A stretch of DNA of 64,000 bases from Kribbella soli. Its GTDB lineage: Bacteria > Actinomycetota > Actinomycetes > Propionibacteriales > Kribbellaceae. The notes under the pieces were generated by a model, which saw only the letters and a program-made list of their open reading frames with translations, did no database searches and was not told where the DNA came from. The DNA lies in assembly GCF_004331345.1 (NCBI RefSeq), contig NZ_SJJZ01000001.1:2418001-2482000 (forward strand), read 5' to 3'. Positions 18,175 through 26,688 of the stretch are shown in pieces. Numbering within the stretch: the first letter of the stretch is position 1; the number at the start of each line of letters is the position of its first letter. The position numbers and the translations under genes were made by a program.

Positions 18175-19035
18175 TCAGCGCTCGACCAGTTTCGCCAGGT
18201 CGTTTGCGATGGAGTCGAGGTAAGTGGTCTCGCCTATCGACTGGAACCAGTCCCATAGTTCGAGCGAGTGATAGAGCCGGTAGAGGTCGACCCGGTCCTC
18301 CGGTACGGCGCCGTACCCGTCGGTGAGGCCGGCGAGCTTCTCGGGGTTGTCGCGGGCGGAGTACTGGATCGTCTTCGCCAGGTCGATGAGCGGATCGGCG
18401 GCGATCGCGTTCTCCACGTCGATGAACCCGTTCACCCGCCAGGTCGCGGGGTCCACGAGGATGTTGCCTTCGTGGAAGTCGTTGTGACACAGGACGGCTG
18501 CCGGGTTGTCCGCGAACAGGTGCGCGTGCTGTTCGACATGGGTGGTGATGTCGGCGTGCAGCTTCGGGTCACCGCCGAGCTGCTCGAACTCGTGCAGCTT
18601 CTTCGCGAACTGCCGTCGCATGTAGCTGTCGTTGTCCGGCAGCGGGTCGAGGATCTGAACGGTCAGATAGCCGTACGCCGGTTGCTCGATGCGGTGAACG
18701 CGCTGCAACAACTCGCCGAGCTGCGCGTACATCGCCCGCCAGTCGGGCGGCTCGGCCTCGGACAGTGGAACGCCGTCGACCTTCGACAGCATCGTGACGC
18801 CGTCGCCGACGTGCAGCACCCGTGGGATCGAGCCGGCGAGCTCCCGCTCAAGCATCCCGTAGACGTGCACTTCCTTGGCCTGCTTCCAGAGCCATTCCGG
18901 CGCGTAGACCTTCACGATCACCGGGTCGGCCGACGTGCGCACCTCGTACACGGTGCTCAACTGCCCGCCGGTGCGCTCCACGACCTCGCTGACGTCGAGC
19001 CCGGCGACGTCCCTCACCAGCTGCGCGACATCCAT
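18175..19035 (-). CDS. Aminoglycoside phosphotransferase (APH)-fold kinase
   Basis: A 286-residue protein with a small-molecule kinase fold. The catalytic loop reads HNDFHEGNILVD at about residues 183-194, and the metal-binding segment reads FIDVENAIAADPLIDLA. The family phosphorylates aminoglycosides, choline, sugars or other alcohols; the substrate is not known here. The ATG has TAGGTT 6 nt upstream (reverse strand 19042-19047) and no Shine-Dalgarno. It lies 16 bp before the quinone oxidoreductase gene on the same strand, though that gene has its own TANNNT box. Confidence 0.85.
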   Translation of the reverse strand: MDVAQLVRDVAGLDVSEVVERTGGQLSTVYEVRTSADPVIVKVYAPEWLWKQAKEVHVYGMLERELAGSIPRVLHVGDGVTMLSKVDGVPLSEAEPPDWRAMYAQLGELLQRVHRIEQPAYGYLTVQILDPLPDNDSYMRRQFAKKLHEFEQLGGDPKLHADITTHVEQHAHLFADNPAAVLCHNDFHEGNILVDPATWRVNGFIDVENAIAADPLIDLAKTIQYSARDNPEKLAGLTDGYGAVPEDRVDLYRLYHSLELWDWFQSIGETTYLDSIANDLAKLVER

Positions 19036-19067
19036 GCGTCGAACCTACGATCGCCGTCCAGCGGTTT

Positions 19068-19607
19068 TCAGTCGTCCAGGTCCGACCAGGTGTCGACGTC
19101 GTCGCCTGCGTGGGTCGGTTCGGTCCAGGCGAGGTCGAGGCCGGCGAGCGTCCGGCGTACCGACTTGTCTCTCGGGTCGCCTACGTCGTGGATCGCCTGC
19201 GCCAGCGCGGTACGCCGGTACGCGGTCGCGAGCTGCTGCTCCTGACCGTCGGTGTCGCGCAGACCGAACCCGTCGTGGTCTCCGAGGCCCGCAACGAGCG
19301 CCGTCACGTCGTCCTCGGTGATCCACGGCAGGTCACAACTCACCACGACGACAATCGGCGCGGTCCCATGCGCCAGTCCAGCCGCCAGACCCGCCACCGG
19401 TCCGCCCGACGGCGGGTCCTCCACAGTCCAGTCCACGGCCCGGTACGTCGTACGCACCGGGCCCACTACGACAGTCGAGGCGGCACCTGCTGTCGCCGTC
19501 AACACCCGATCCAGCAACGACATCCCGTCGAGCACGAGCATCGCCTTGTCCACCCCACCGAAGCGAGTGGACCCGCCCCCCGCCAGCACCACCACATCGA
19601 ACTCCAC
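19068..19607 (-). CDS. MobA-like NTP transferase
   Basis: A 179-residue nucleotidyltransferase of the MobA type. The signature LAGGGSTRFGGVDKA occupies residues 8-22 and the metal site VSCDLPW lies near 89-95. Related enzymes attach GMP or CMP to molybdopterin; short versions like this one also transfer nucleotides to other phosphates. The GTG at 19607 is the only start that keeps the glycine-rich loop at the usual place. No other molybdenum-cofactor gene is in the window, so I leave the symbol blank. Confidence 0.8.
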   Translation of the reverse strand: MEFDVVVLAGGGSTRFGGVDKAMLVLDGMSLLDRVLTATAGAASTVVVGPVRTTYRAVDWTVEDPPSGGPVAGLAAGLAHGTAPIVVVVSCDLPWITEDDVTALVAGLGDHDGFGLRDTDGQEQQLATAYRRTALAQAIHDVGDPRDKSVRRTLAGLDLAWTEPTHAGDDVDTWSDLDD

Positions 19608-19648
19608 CCCAGCAGTCTCGCATCTGGCCGGCCTCGGGTCCGTCGGCT

Positions 19649-19812
19649 TCAGTCCTTCGGAAGCAGCGCCTCCCGCCCGACCTCCGCCAGCGACAACCCG
19701 AACCCGCGCAGCGCGACGATCCGGTGCAGCTGTCGTACGCCGGCGGCGTCGTACTGCCGGTGCCCCGGAGCTGGTGCGCTCGCTGGGTTGCAGCAGCCTG
19801 CGGCACCATGGG
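19649..19812 (-). pseudogene. MerR-family regulator remnant, frameshifted and truncated
   Basis: Read on the reverse strand, 19812 to about 19767 encodes RRLLQPSERTSSG, and a +1 shift then gives HRQYDAAGVRQLHRIVALRG and LSLAEVGRE before a stop at 19649. Joined, this is the middle of a MerR DNA-binding domain (the GLL-P-R-SG-R-YD to LGFSLAEI part). The shift falls at the C-run 19763-19766. The first ~20 residues are missing where the nitrilase gene starts, and everything after the helix-turn-helix is lost. Confidence 0.75.
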
Positions 19813-19815
19813 GAG

Positions 19816-20607
19816 ATGAGGATCGCCGTGGTGCAGACCGCCAGCAGCTACGACAAGGCCGCCAACCGGGACGCGGTCAGCCGTCTGGTCGCTGACGCCG
19901 CGCAGGGCGGGCCTGACCTTGTGGTGCTGCCGGAAGCGATGATGTCCGACTTCGCGGTCGAGGGGGAGTCGGTCGCGGAGGCCGCCGAGGCGCTCGACGG
20001 CGAGTTCGTCACGACCCTTCGGAAGGCTGCGGTCGAGCACGGCGTGGCGATCGTGGCCGGGATGTTCGAACGCAGCTGCGACGAGCATCGTCCGTACAAC
20101 ACACTCCTGGCTGTCAGCGCGGACGGCGTACTGCTCGGCGCCTACCGCAAGATCCACCTGTACGACGCGTTCGGGTACAAGGAGTCCGACCAGCTGACAC
20201 CTGGTGACGTAGCTCCCGTTGTGGTGCAGGTCGGCGACCACTCGCTCGGTCTGATGACCTGCTACGACCTGCGCTTCCCAGAACTCTCTCGGGCGCTGGT
20301 CGACGCCGGCGCCGAGGTGCTCGTCGTTCCAGCCGCCTGGGTTCGCGGACCGCTCAAGGAGCACCACTGGACCACACTGCTCACTGCCCGTGCTGTGGAA
20401 AACACCTGCTACGTCGCAGCGGCTGCGCAGAACGGCAAGAAGTACTGCGGCCTCAGCCAGGTCGTCGACCCGCAGGGCATCGCACTGGCGTCCGTAGGCG
20501 AGTCGGACGGACATGCGTTCGCGGAGATCTCGGCCGAGCGGCTGGCCGAGGTACGCAAGCGCAACCCCTCCCTGCAGAACCGCCGGTACTCAGTCACGCC
20601 CCGTTGA
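19816..20607 (+). CDS. Carbon-nitrogen hydrolase (nitrilase superfamily)
   Basis: A 263-residue nitrilase-superfamily enzyme with the catalytic triad visible: Glu in VVLPEAMM, Lys in YRKIHLYD, and Cys in TCYDLRFPE. Enzymes of this size hydrolyse amides such as omega-amidic acids or deaminated glutathione. I cannot choose between these. The ATG at 19816 matches the usual MRIAVVQ start. It abuts the MerR remnant, which may have lost its 5' end here. Confidence 0.9.
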   Translation: MRIAVVQTASSYDKAANRDAVSRLVADAAQGGPDLVVLPEAMMSDFAVEGESVAEAAEALDGEFVTTLRKAAVEHGVAIVAGMFERSCDEHRPYNTLLAVSADGVLLGAYRKIHLYDAFGYKESDQLTPGDVAPVVVQVGDHSLGLMTCYDLRFPELSRALVDAGAEVLVVPAAWVRGPLKEHHWTTLLTARAVENTCYVAAAAQNGKKYCGLSQVVDPQGIALASVGESDGHAFAEISAERLAEVRKRNPSLQNRRYSVTPR

Positions 20608-20662
20608 CCAGTGCGCGGACCGGCTGGTCCGAAAAACTGGCTGACCCGTTAGCCTCCTGGGC

Positions 20663-21730
20663 GTGGCGGATGGGTTTGATCTGGAGCATCACGGCGATCT
20701 CGAGGTCGGTGAGGGGCTGGTCGACCTCGCCGTCAACGTCCGCGCGGGCACACCCCCGCCCTGGTTGCTCGACGCCATCACGGCGAGCCTGACCGATCTG
20801 GCGGCGTACCCACGCCAGGACGCGGCCGTTGCCGCGGTCGCGCACCGGCATGGTGTCGCGCCGGACCGGGTGCTGCTGACCGCGGGGGCCGCGGAGGCGT
20901 TCGTCCTGATCGCGCGGGCGTTCCGGCCGCGGCATCCGGTCGTGGTTCATCCACAGTTCACCGAGCCCGAGGCGGCGTTGCGTTCGGCCGGCCACCTGGT
21001 CGACCGAGTGATCCTGCGGCCCGAGGACGGGTTCACGCTGGACCCGTCCGCCGTACCGGCCGACGCTGATCTCGTTGTCATTGGTAACCCCACCAACCCG
21101 ACGTCGGTGCTGCACCGAGCCGACGACCTGCGCGAACTGGCGCGACCCGACCGGATCCTCGTCGTCGACGAGGCCTTCATGGACGCCGTACCCGGTGAAC
21201 CCGAGTCGCTGGCCGGCGCGTCGATCCCCGGGCTCGTGGTGGTGCGGAGCCTGACGAAGACGTGGGGACTCGCGGGTTTGCGGGTCGGGTACGTCATCGC
21301 CGGCGCGGGTCTGATCGAGCAACTGGCCGCGGTACAGCCGCACTGGCCGGTGTCCACTCCTGCACTTGCGGCGGCAATTGCCTGCAGCAACGAGCGTGCC
21401 GTCGCGGAAGCGGCCCAGGCTGCGCTCGACATCGAACGCCAACGTGTCCATCTGCTTGACAACCTCGGAACGGTGAACGGACTTTCGACGTACGGCGTGG
21501 CGCGGGCCCCGTTCGTTCTCGTCCATGTACCGGGAGCGGCGGAAGTGCGGGAATCCCTGCGTGCACAGGGATTTGCGGTACGGCGAGGGGACACGTTCCC
21601 GGGTCTCGGGCCGGACTGGTTGCGGGTCGCCGTACGGCCTGAGGACGTGACCGACGGTTTCGTGAAGGTGCTGTCGGAGCTGCTGCCGCCTAATCGAGTT
21701 GGCGCTGTAACGCGCGGGGGGTTTAGCTGA
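20663..21730 (+). CDS. cobC: PLP aminotransferase of cobalamin synthesis, Rv2231c/CobC type
   Basis: A 355-residue fold-type I PLP enzyme that matches the Rv2231c (CobC/CobD) group, which decarboxylates L-threonine phosphate to aminopropanol phosphate for the cobalamin nucleotide loop, or acts as a histidinol-phosphate-like aminotransferase. Visible features are NPTNPT (about 138-143), the Asp in VVDEAFMD, and the PLP lysine in SLTKTWGLAGLRVGY (about 195-209). The GTG start has TAGCCT at 20650-20655, 7 nt upstream, so it is probably leaderless. No other cob gene is nearby, so the symbol follows homology only. Confidence 0.8.
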   Translation: MADGFDLEHHGDLEVGEGLVDLAVNVRAGTPPPWLLDAITASLTDLAAYPRQDAAVAAVAHRHGVAPDRVLLTAGAAEAFVLIARAFRPRHPVVVHPQFTEPEAALRSAGHLVDRVILRPEDGFTLDPSAVPADADLVVIGNPTNPTSVLHRADDLRELARPDRILVVDEAFMDAVPGEPESLAGASIPGLVVVRSLTKTWGLAGLRVGYVIAGAGLIEQLAAVQPHWPVSTPALAAAIACSNERAVAEAAQAALDIERQRVHLLDNLGTVNGLSTYGVARAPFVLVHVPGAAEVRESLRAQGFAVRRGDTFPGLGPDWLRVAVRPEDVTDGFVKVLSELLPPNRVGAVTRGGFS

Positions 21731-21814
21731 GGTCCTCTTTGCGCACAAGATGACCAGTGCCCCGGTTGGTATTCCCCGGGCAACTTTCTGGCCGTTCGCG
21801 AAGGGAGCAGCACA

Positions 21815-22282
21815 ATGGGTCTCAGCGATGACGACATGAACACCTCGTCCGAAGGTGGCACCGGCGAGTACGGAGGCTCGGACGGCGGTAACTCGAGCGA
21901 GGGCAACGACACCACGGCCGGCGGCTCGACCGCGGCTCCTGGCGGCGGGGGTAGCGGGTACGGCGAGGAGTCCTCCTCGGACGGCGGCGCCGATGGTGGT
22001 GCCGATGGTGGTGCCGATGGTGGTGCGGGCGGCGGCGAGGGGCCGGCCGACGGTGGCGCCTCGCCCGGCACTCAGGATGGTGGCGCTGACGGCGGGGCCG
22101 GCGAAGGCACGGCGGACGGTGGCGCGAACGAAGGTGGGACCGACGGCGGTGCTGACGGTGGCGCCGGTGGCGGCGGCTATGGCGAAGGCACTGCGGACGG
22201 TGGCGCGAACGAAGGCGGGACCGACGGCGGCGCAGACGGTGGCGCGGACGGTGGCGCCGGCGGGAACTCCGGAAGCTGGTGA
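21815..22282 (+). CDS. Asp/Gly/Ala-repeat acidic protein coupled to a JmjC oxygenase
   Basis: A 155-residue low-complexity protein. It contains no Lys, Arg, His, Cys, Val, Ile or Phe, and one Leu and one Trp (the last residue). Runs of DGGA repeat at 56-72 and 137-148. A 22-residue unit beginning GEGTADGGANEGG occurs twice, at 96-117 and 123-144. The N-terminus MGLSDDDMNTSS is the only non-repetitive part. There is no signal peptide or membrane segment. A good AAGGGAGCAG site precedes the ATG. The stop overlaps the start of the JmjC/cupin gene by 4 nt (GTGA). I infer that it is the substrate or partner of that oxygenase, perhaps a peptide that is modified at Asp, Asn or Tyr. Similar Gly-rich proteins in actinomycetes are sometimes labelled BatC; no function is established to my knowledge. 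Confidence 0.8.
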   Translation: MGLSDDDMNTSSEGGTGEYGGSDGGNSSEGNDTTAGGSTAAPGGGGSGYGEESSSDGGADGGADGGADGGAGGGEGPADGGASPGTQDGGADGGAGEGTADGGANEGGTDGGADGGAGGGGYGEGTADGGANEGGTDGGADGGADGGAGGNSGSW

Positions 22283-23580
22283 CCACCGTGCCGGAGGCCG
22301 GGCCGTTCCCGCAGAACAACCATCCGGCCGCGCAGTCGGCGGCCGATGGTGGTGAGCAGTTGCGAGACGACCGCCCGGCACTCCGGCGCTGTGTGGCCGG
22401 GGATCTGGACGAGTTCACCAACTCCTACTGGGGTTCGCGGGCACTCCTGTCCCACGGTCCCGACCTGCCCGCGCCGTACGACGACCTGTTCAGTCTCGAC
22501 GCCGTGGACGAACTGCTGTCCCGCCGCGGCCTCCGGACGCCGTTCCTGCGGATCGCGAAGAACGGGTCGGTGGTCGGAGACAGTCAGTTCACCGGACCGG
22601 CCGGTGCCGGCGCGGAGATCGCGGACCAGGTACGAGACGACAAGGTGGCAGCGCTGTTCGCCAGCGGGCACACCGTCGTACTGCAGGCACTGCACCGGAC
22701 CTGGCCGGCACTCGTCGACTTCTCCACTCAGCTGTCCGCGGACGCGGGTCACCCGGTGCAGATCAACGCCTACATCACCCCGGCCGAGTCGCAGGGGTTC
22801 TCCGCGCACTACGACGTACACGACGTGTTCGTACTGCAAGTGGCCGGCGAGAAGCACTGGACCGTGCACGAACCGGTCCATCTCGACCCGCTCCGCAACC
22901 AGCCATGGACCGACCACGCGCGGTCCGTTGAAGAGGCCGCACGCGAACAGGCACCGGTGATCGACGAGGTACTGAGGCCTGGCGATGCGCTGTACGTGCC
23001 CCGTGGCTTCTTGCACTCGGCCAAGGCACTGGGTGGTGTGAGCGCACACCTGACCGTCGGGCTGCACACGTTGACGCGCTACCTGCTTGTACAGGAGTTG
23101 GCCGCGCTAGCCGCGAATCAGGCGTCCCTGCGCACCGCACTGCCTCTCGGCTTCGACCCGGGCAACCCGGAGCACCTAGCCCAGGTCCTGCCGCAGGTGG
23201 TCGAGCTCTTCACGCGGGAGCTCCGGACGGCGACCCCGGACGCACTGGCCAACCGCCTCCGCCGCCGTACCTGGTCCAGCAACCGCCCAGCTCCGCTCCC
23301 ACCGCTGGCACACGCCGCGTCCATCACCTCCCTCTCCGTCGGTACGACGGTCCGCCTCCGCGCAGGCCTCCGCTGCCGCCTCGTCCCCGGTGATCCGCTC
23401 GTTCTCCAACTCCCCGACCGAACCATCACCTTCCCGCCAGCCACGACCGCAGCCGTCACGGAACTCGTCTCGGGCGCGGACTGCAAGGTAGGAAACCTCC
23501 CGGGCCTCGACGACGCCGACCAACTCGTACTGGTGCGCCGCCTCCTCACCGAGGCAGTCGTAGTCGCCACCGCCCAGTAA
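22279..23580 (+). CDS. JmjC/cupin-4 Fe(II)/2-oxoglutarate oxygenase
   Basis: A 433-residue protein of the ribosomal-oxygenase-like cupin family. The iron facial triad is visible as H177-Y-D179 and H246 (in PRGFLHSA), in a double-stranded beta-helix covering about residues 90-265, followed by a C-terminal dimerisation/winged-helix region. Family members hydroxylate protein side chains (Arg or His of ribosomal proteins in the characterised cases). The GTG start overlaps the stop of the Asp/Gly-repeat gene, so the two are made together, which makes that protein a likely partner. The 3' neighbour is a sucrase/ferredoxin-like gene 41 bp away with its own TANNNT box. Confidence 0.82.
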   Translation: MTTVPEAGPFPQNNHPAAQSAADGGEQLRDDRPALRRCVAGDLDEFTNSYWGSRALLSHGPDLPAPYDDLFSLDAVDELLSRRGLRTPFLRIAKNGSVVGDSQFTGPAGAGAEIADQVRDDKVAALFASGHTVVLQALHRTWPALVDFSTQLSADAGHPVQINAYITPAESQGFSAHYDVHDVFVLQVAGEKHWTVHEPVHLDPLRNQPWTDHARSVEEAAREQAPVIDEVLRPGDALYVPRGFLHSAKALGGVSAHLTVGLHTLTRYLLVQELAALAANQASLRTALPLGFDPGNPEHLAQVLPQVVELFTRELRTATPDALANRLRRRTWSSNRPAPLPPLAHAASITSLSVGTTVRLRAGLRCRLVPGDPLVLQLPDRTITFPPATTAAVTELVSGADCKVGNLPGLDDADQLVLVRRLLTEAVVVATAQ

Positions 23581-23621
23581 CCACCTGGTAGTTGAAGTCG
23601 GCAACAGTATTGTGAGGTGGT

Positions 23622-24533
23622 GTGGACAGCGGTGACGTCAGGTACCGACCGGAGACCGGCTGCGCAGCGCTAGCCGACCTCCGTCACGACTCCCTGACTG
23701 CAACCGCCCCGCCCGCCGAGCGCTGGCTCCTCATCGAGTCCCGCTCCGCCTGGCCCCGCCAGGCCCTGACCTCCCTTCGAAACAGCTCGTCCGGTGCCGA
23801 ACTGGGTGATGTGGTTGCGCGGCGATGCCGCGAGCTGAGGATCCGGCCCGTACTGATCCGCCGGTACGGCCGCGTCGATCTGACTGTTCCCCGGCGATGG
23901 GGACTGGTCGACTGCCGCCCCGGGCGCGAACTCGTTCGCTGGGGCGCCCTGCCGACGGACGAACACCTCCTGGAGGTCCTCGCCGGCAAGGACTCGGGAC
24001 TGGTGAGCAACGAGCCGGTCTACCTCGTGTGCGCGCACGGACGGCACGACGCGTGCTGCGCCGTACGCGGACGCCCGGTCGCCGCGGCGCTGGCTGCCGC
24101 GTACCCAGGACGCACCTGGGAATGCAGCCACATCGGCGGTGACCGATTCGCCGCGAATGTGGTCGTGCTGCCGCATGGCCTGTTCTACGGGCATGTCACA
24201 CCAGCCCGCGCCGTCGAACTCGCCAAGCAGTACGACGAGGGCGCCGTCGTACCCGATCTCCTCCGTGGATCAGGTGCGTTCGTCCCGCCCGTCCAAGCCG
24301 CCCAGCACTTCGCCCGCGCCGCCGGTCACTCACCCGCGCTCGGCAACCTCCTCCCGCAAACCGTTGAAGTCCTCGGCGAGCACCGCTGGCGAATCCTCCT
24401 CGCATCCGCCAACGGCCTGATCACCGTCGAAGTCTCGGCACGCCTCGACACCGTCGACGCCCGCCTGACCTGCGCGGGTTCCTCTCCCGCCCAGATCCGA
24501 CGCTTCGAACTCCACAGCCTGACTACCGCCTGA
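23622..24533 (+). CDS. Sucrase/ferredoxin-like (thioredoxin-fold [2Fe-2S]) protein
   Basis: A 303-residue protein with the Suc_Fer-like domain, a thioredoxin-like [2Fe-2S] fold. Candidate cluster ligands are C137 and C145/C146 (VCAHGRHDACCAVRG), followed by the family motif WECSHIGGDRFAANVV with C168 and H170. It could donate electrons to a redox enzyme; the neighbouring Fe/2OG oxygenase is an obvious but unproven client. The GTG start has TATTGT 8 nt upstream (23608-23613) and no Shine-Dalgarno. Confidence 0.82.
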   Translation: MDSGDVRYRPETGCAALADLRHDSLTATAPPAERWLLIESRSAWPRQALTSLRNSSSGAELGDVVARRCRELRIRPVLIRRYGRVDLTVPRRWGLVDCRPGRELVRWGALPTDEHLLEVLAGKDSGLVSNEPVYLVCAHGRHDACCAVRGRPVAAALAAAYPGRTWECSHIGGDRFAANVVVLPHGLFYGHVTPARAVELAKQYDEGAVVPDLLRGSGAFVPPVQAAQHFARAAGHSPALGNLLPQTVEVLGEHRWRILLASANGLITVEVSARLDTVDARLTCAGSSPAQIRRFELHSLTTA

Positions 24534-24548
24534 CCGTGACCTGAAGAG

Positions 24549-25148
24549 TCAGGCCGAGTCTGCCGGGCGGTCCGAAGCGTGCTCGCCGTAGAACGCTGAC
24601 TGGCGCGCCATGATGTCGCGCATGGGCGTGCCGCGAGGTACGCCGTACACCGTGCCGGGGAAGTCCAGGTCGCGCTGGGTCTGCCACAGCTCCTCGTGCC
24701 GGTCGGGGGAGAAGAGCTGGGCCGGGTCGCCGGCGGCGATCCATCCGATCGGGAGGACCGCGCCTGCTTCCAGCCGCGAGTTCACGTGCAGCACGCTGTT
24801 GATCCGGAGTTCCGCGCCTGCGCCGGCGACAGAACCGGGGAACAACGCGGCGCCCGTGGCGATGAAGACTTCGTCCTCGACCGTGGCGCCGTTGACATGT
24901 GCATGAGGACCTACCAGGACCGCGTCGCCGATGAGCGCGGGATGATCGGCCCGGCCGCGCACCAGGGCGTTCTCCATCACCACACTGTTCTCACCGAGCC
25001 GGATCTCGCCGTTCTCCGCCGTCAGCACCGCACCGTGCAGGACCCTGCTGCCTTCGCCGAGGACGACGGCACCGCAGAGCACGGCCGATGGGGCGACGTA
25101 CGCGGATTCGGGCACGACCGGTCGACGGCCGCGATGTTCCAGCAGCAT
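24549..25148 (-). CDS. Gamma-carbonic-anhydrase-like hexapeptide-repeat protein
   Basis: A 199-residue left-handed beta-helix protein. Hexapeptide repeats run from about residue 12 to 120 and include the candidate metal ligands in NALVRGRADH and HAHVNG. The C-terminus is helical. Members bind zinc and may be carbonic anhydrases, or transferases related to DapH. The ATG at 25148 follows AGAGGACAGCAG. An in-frame ATG at 25328, right after a LexA-type box, would add 60 residues that do not look like this family, so I treat 25149-25328 as leader. Confidence 0.78.
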   Translation of the reverse strand: MLLEHRGRRPVVPESAYVAPSAVLCGAVVLGEGSRVLHGAVLTAENGEIRLGENSVVMENALVRGRADHPALIGDAVLVGPHAHVNGATVEDEVFIATGAALFPGSVAGAGAELRINSVLHVNSRLEAGAVLPIGWIAAGDPAQLFSPDRHEELWQTQRDLDFPGTVYGVPRGTPMRDIMARQSAFYGEHASDRPADSA

Positions 25149-25328
25149 CTGCTGTCCTCTCGTCGCGTGATCACCTCGCTCCAGCTTGACCCAAGATCGG
25201 TTGTGCGGACTCTCCACAGCCCGGGTCCTCACAACCCGGGCGGCGGTGTCCTCCGGGCCGTCCACATCGAGGTGGCAGGCTCGGTCCGGCGGACAATCCG
25301 GGTGGAGAACCGCGAACTGAGCCAACAT

Positions 25329-25344
25329 TAGAACAGATGTTCGA
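25329..25344. promoter_or_regulatory. LexA-type SOS box
   Basis: The sequence TAGAACAGATGTTCGA matches the actinobacterial SOS box core GAAC-N4-GTTC with flanking TCGA-like ends. On the reverse strand a TAATGT -10 box overlaps its end (25325-25330). It therefore lies in position to repress a transcript running into the gamma-carbonic-anhydrase-like gene, 180 bp away. Confidence 0.65.
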
Positions 25345-25393
25345 TCAGATGCAACGCATCCTGACAGGTCAGGAACCGCCCACCCGGATCCGC

Positions 25394-26611
25394 TCAGATC
25401 CGCGCGGAGCTCAGCCGCGGAGCCATCCGGGCGAGCACATAGATCGTCAGGCTCGCAACCAGCGCGAGCGCCGCGAGCACCACCCACGGCAGCTCGTGAT
25501 GCACCTCGAAGAGCTGCGCGAAGAACGCCGGCGCCAGCACGCTCGCGAAGGTGAACGAGTACTGCCAGTACGACAGATACTTTCCCCGCCCGACCGCGGG
25601 CGCGATCGCGGCCGACAGTGCATTGTTCGTCGCTGCGTGCAGTACGTCGGCGAACGCGTAGCAGGCCGTGGCCAGGACGAGCACCGGCACGACCCATCCA
25701 GCCGGGATATGCACCTGCAGCGCCATCAGCAGCGCCCAAACGGCGTACGTGATCCCAGCGACCACCATGACGTTCGTACGACGTCGCTGCTCCGTGTGCC
25801 GTACGACGAGCGTCTGACCGGTCGCCAACACGACAGCCGTTGCCGCGATCAGAACGCCGACCAGCCACTTCGGCACTGTCAGCGCTTCAGTGACATACAC
25901 CGGTACGCCGACGCCGAGCATCATCGTGCACAGCGCCAGCAACGTGTTGGCGGCGATGAGTGCCAGGAATGTCTTGTCCTTGCGCAGCAACGGCGCCGGA
26001 CCGGTGTCCTGGTCGGTCCGCTCGTGGTGCGACGGGTGCAGCCGCAGGAGCAGCAGGCCGGCGAGGTAGAACGTCACCGCGTTGAGGGCCATCGCGAACA
26101 GGAACGGTGCGTCCCCACCGATCGCCAACAGCCAACCGGCCACCAGAGCGCCGAGAGCGAGGCCACCGGCCTGCATCATCCCGCCGAGGCCGAACCACTT
26201 GTCCCGCTCGCCCTCATCGGCGACGTCCGCGAGCAGGCTGAAGATCGCCGACCAGAACACCCGCTGGCCGGTTGTCATGACCAGCGCGCACAGGAACAGC
26301 AGCCACATCGACCGCCCGAAGAAGAAGCCCGTGAACGCCAGGCCCTGAGCGAACTGCGCAGCCACGACAAGGTTCCGCGCCCCGACGCGGTCGATCACCA
26401 GACCCACAGCGGCGGGTGCCGCGATGGAGAACAGTGTCGCGACGGTCAGCAACACGCCGGCGGTCCCGAGCGGGATACCGGCGACCTTGTTGAAGAACAG
26501 CAACAGCAACGGCCCGGCGCAGCCGCCACCGAACGAGTCGATCGCCAGACCGGCCAGCAGTGGGACCCGACCGCGGACGTTCGGGAGGCCGAGTGACGCG
26601 GCTGCGGGCAT
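25394..26611 (-). CDS. MFS transporter, 12-helix efflux type
   Basis: A 405-residue major facilitator with about 12 hydrophobic segments. The motif between helices 2 and 3 is VIDRVGARN, a variant of the GxxxDRxGR pattern. The substrate is unknown; export of a drug or metabolite is likely. The ATG at 26611 was chosen, with GGGAG about 9 nt upstream. It lies 77 bp downstream of a second MFS gene on the same strand, so the two could share the attenuated transcript. Confidence 0.85.
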   Translation of the reverse strand: MPAAASLGLPNVRGRVPLLAGLAIDSFGGGCAGPLLLLFFNKVAGIPLGTAGVLLTVATLFSIAAPAAVGLVIDRVGARNLVVAAQFAQGLAFTGFFFGRSMWLLFLCALVMTTGQRVFWSAIFSLLADVADEGERDKWFGLGGMMQAGGLALGALVAGWLLAIGGDAPFLFAMALNAVTFYLAGLLLLRLHPSHHERTDQDTGPAPLLRKDKTFLALIAANTLLALCTMMLGVGVPVYVTEALTVPKWLVGVLIAATAVVLATGQTLVVRHTEQRRRTNVMVVAGITYAVWALLMALQVHIPAGWVVPVLVLATACYAFADVLHAATNNALSAAIAPAVGRGKYLSYWQYSFTFASVLAPAFFAQLFEVHHELPWVVLAALALVASLTIYVLARMAPRLSSARI

Positions 26612-26688
26612 GGCGGAGCGCTCCCATCGGGACAGTTTTGGCGGCTGGCGAACCGTAGCAAGCGCTCGCCAGTCCATTCCATCCGATT

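Noticed and set aside
21995..22270. Tandem GATGGTGGTGCC-like repeats as a possible CRISPR or DNA satellite
   Set aside because: The repeats are in frame and encode the DGGA units of the acidic protein; there are no unique spacers.
25149..25328. 60-residue N-terminal extension of the gamma-carbonic-anhydrase-like protein
   Set aside because: It does not resemble the family, and the ATG at 25148 has a good ribosome-binding site; kept as leader pending 5'-end mapping.
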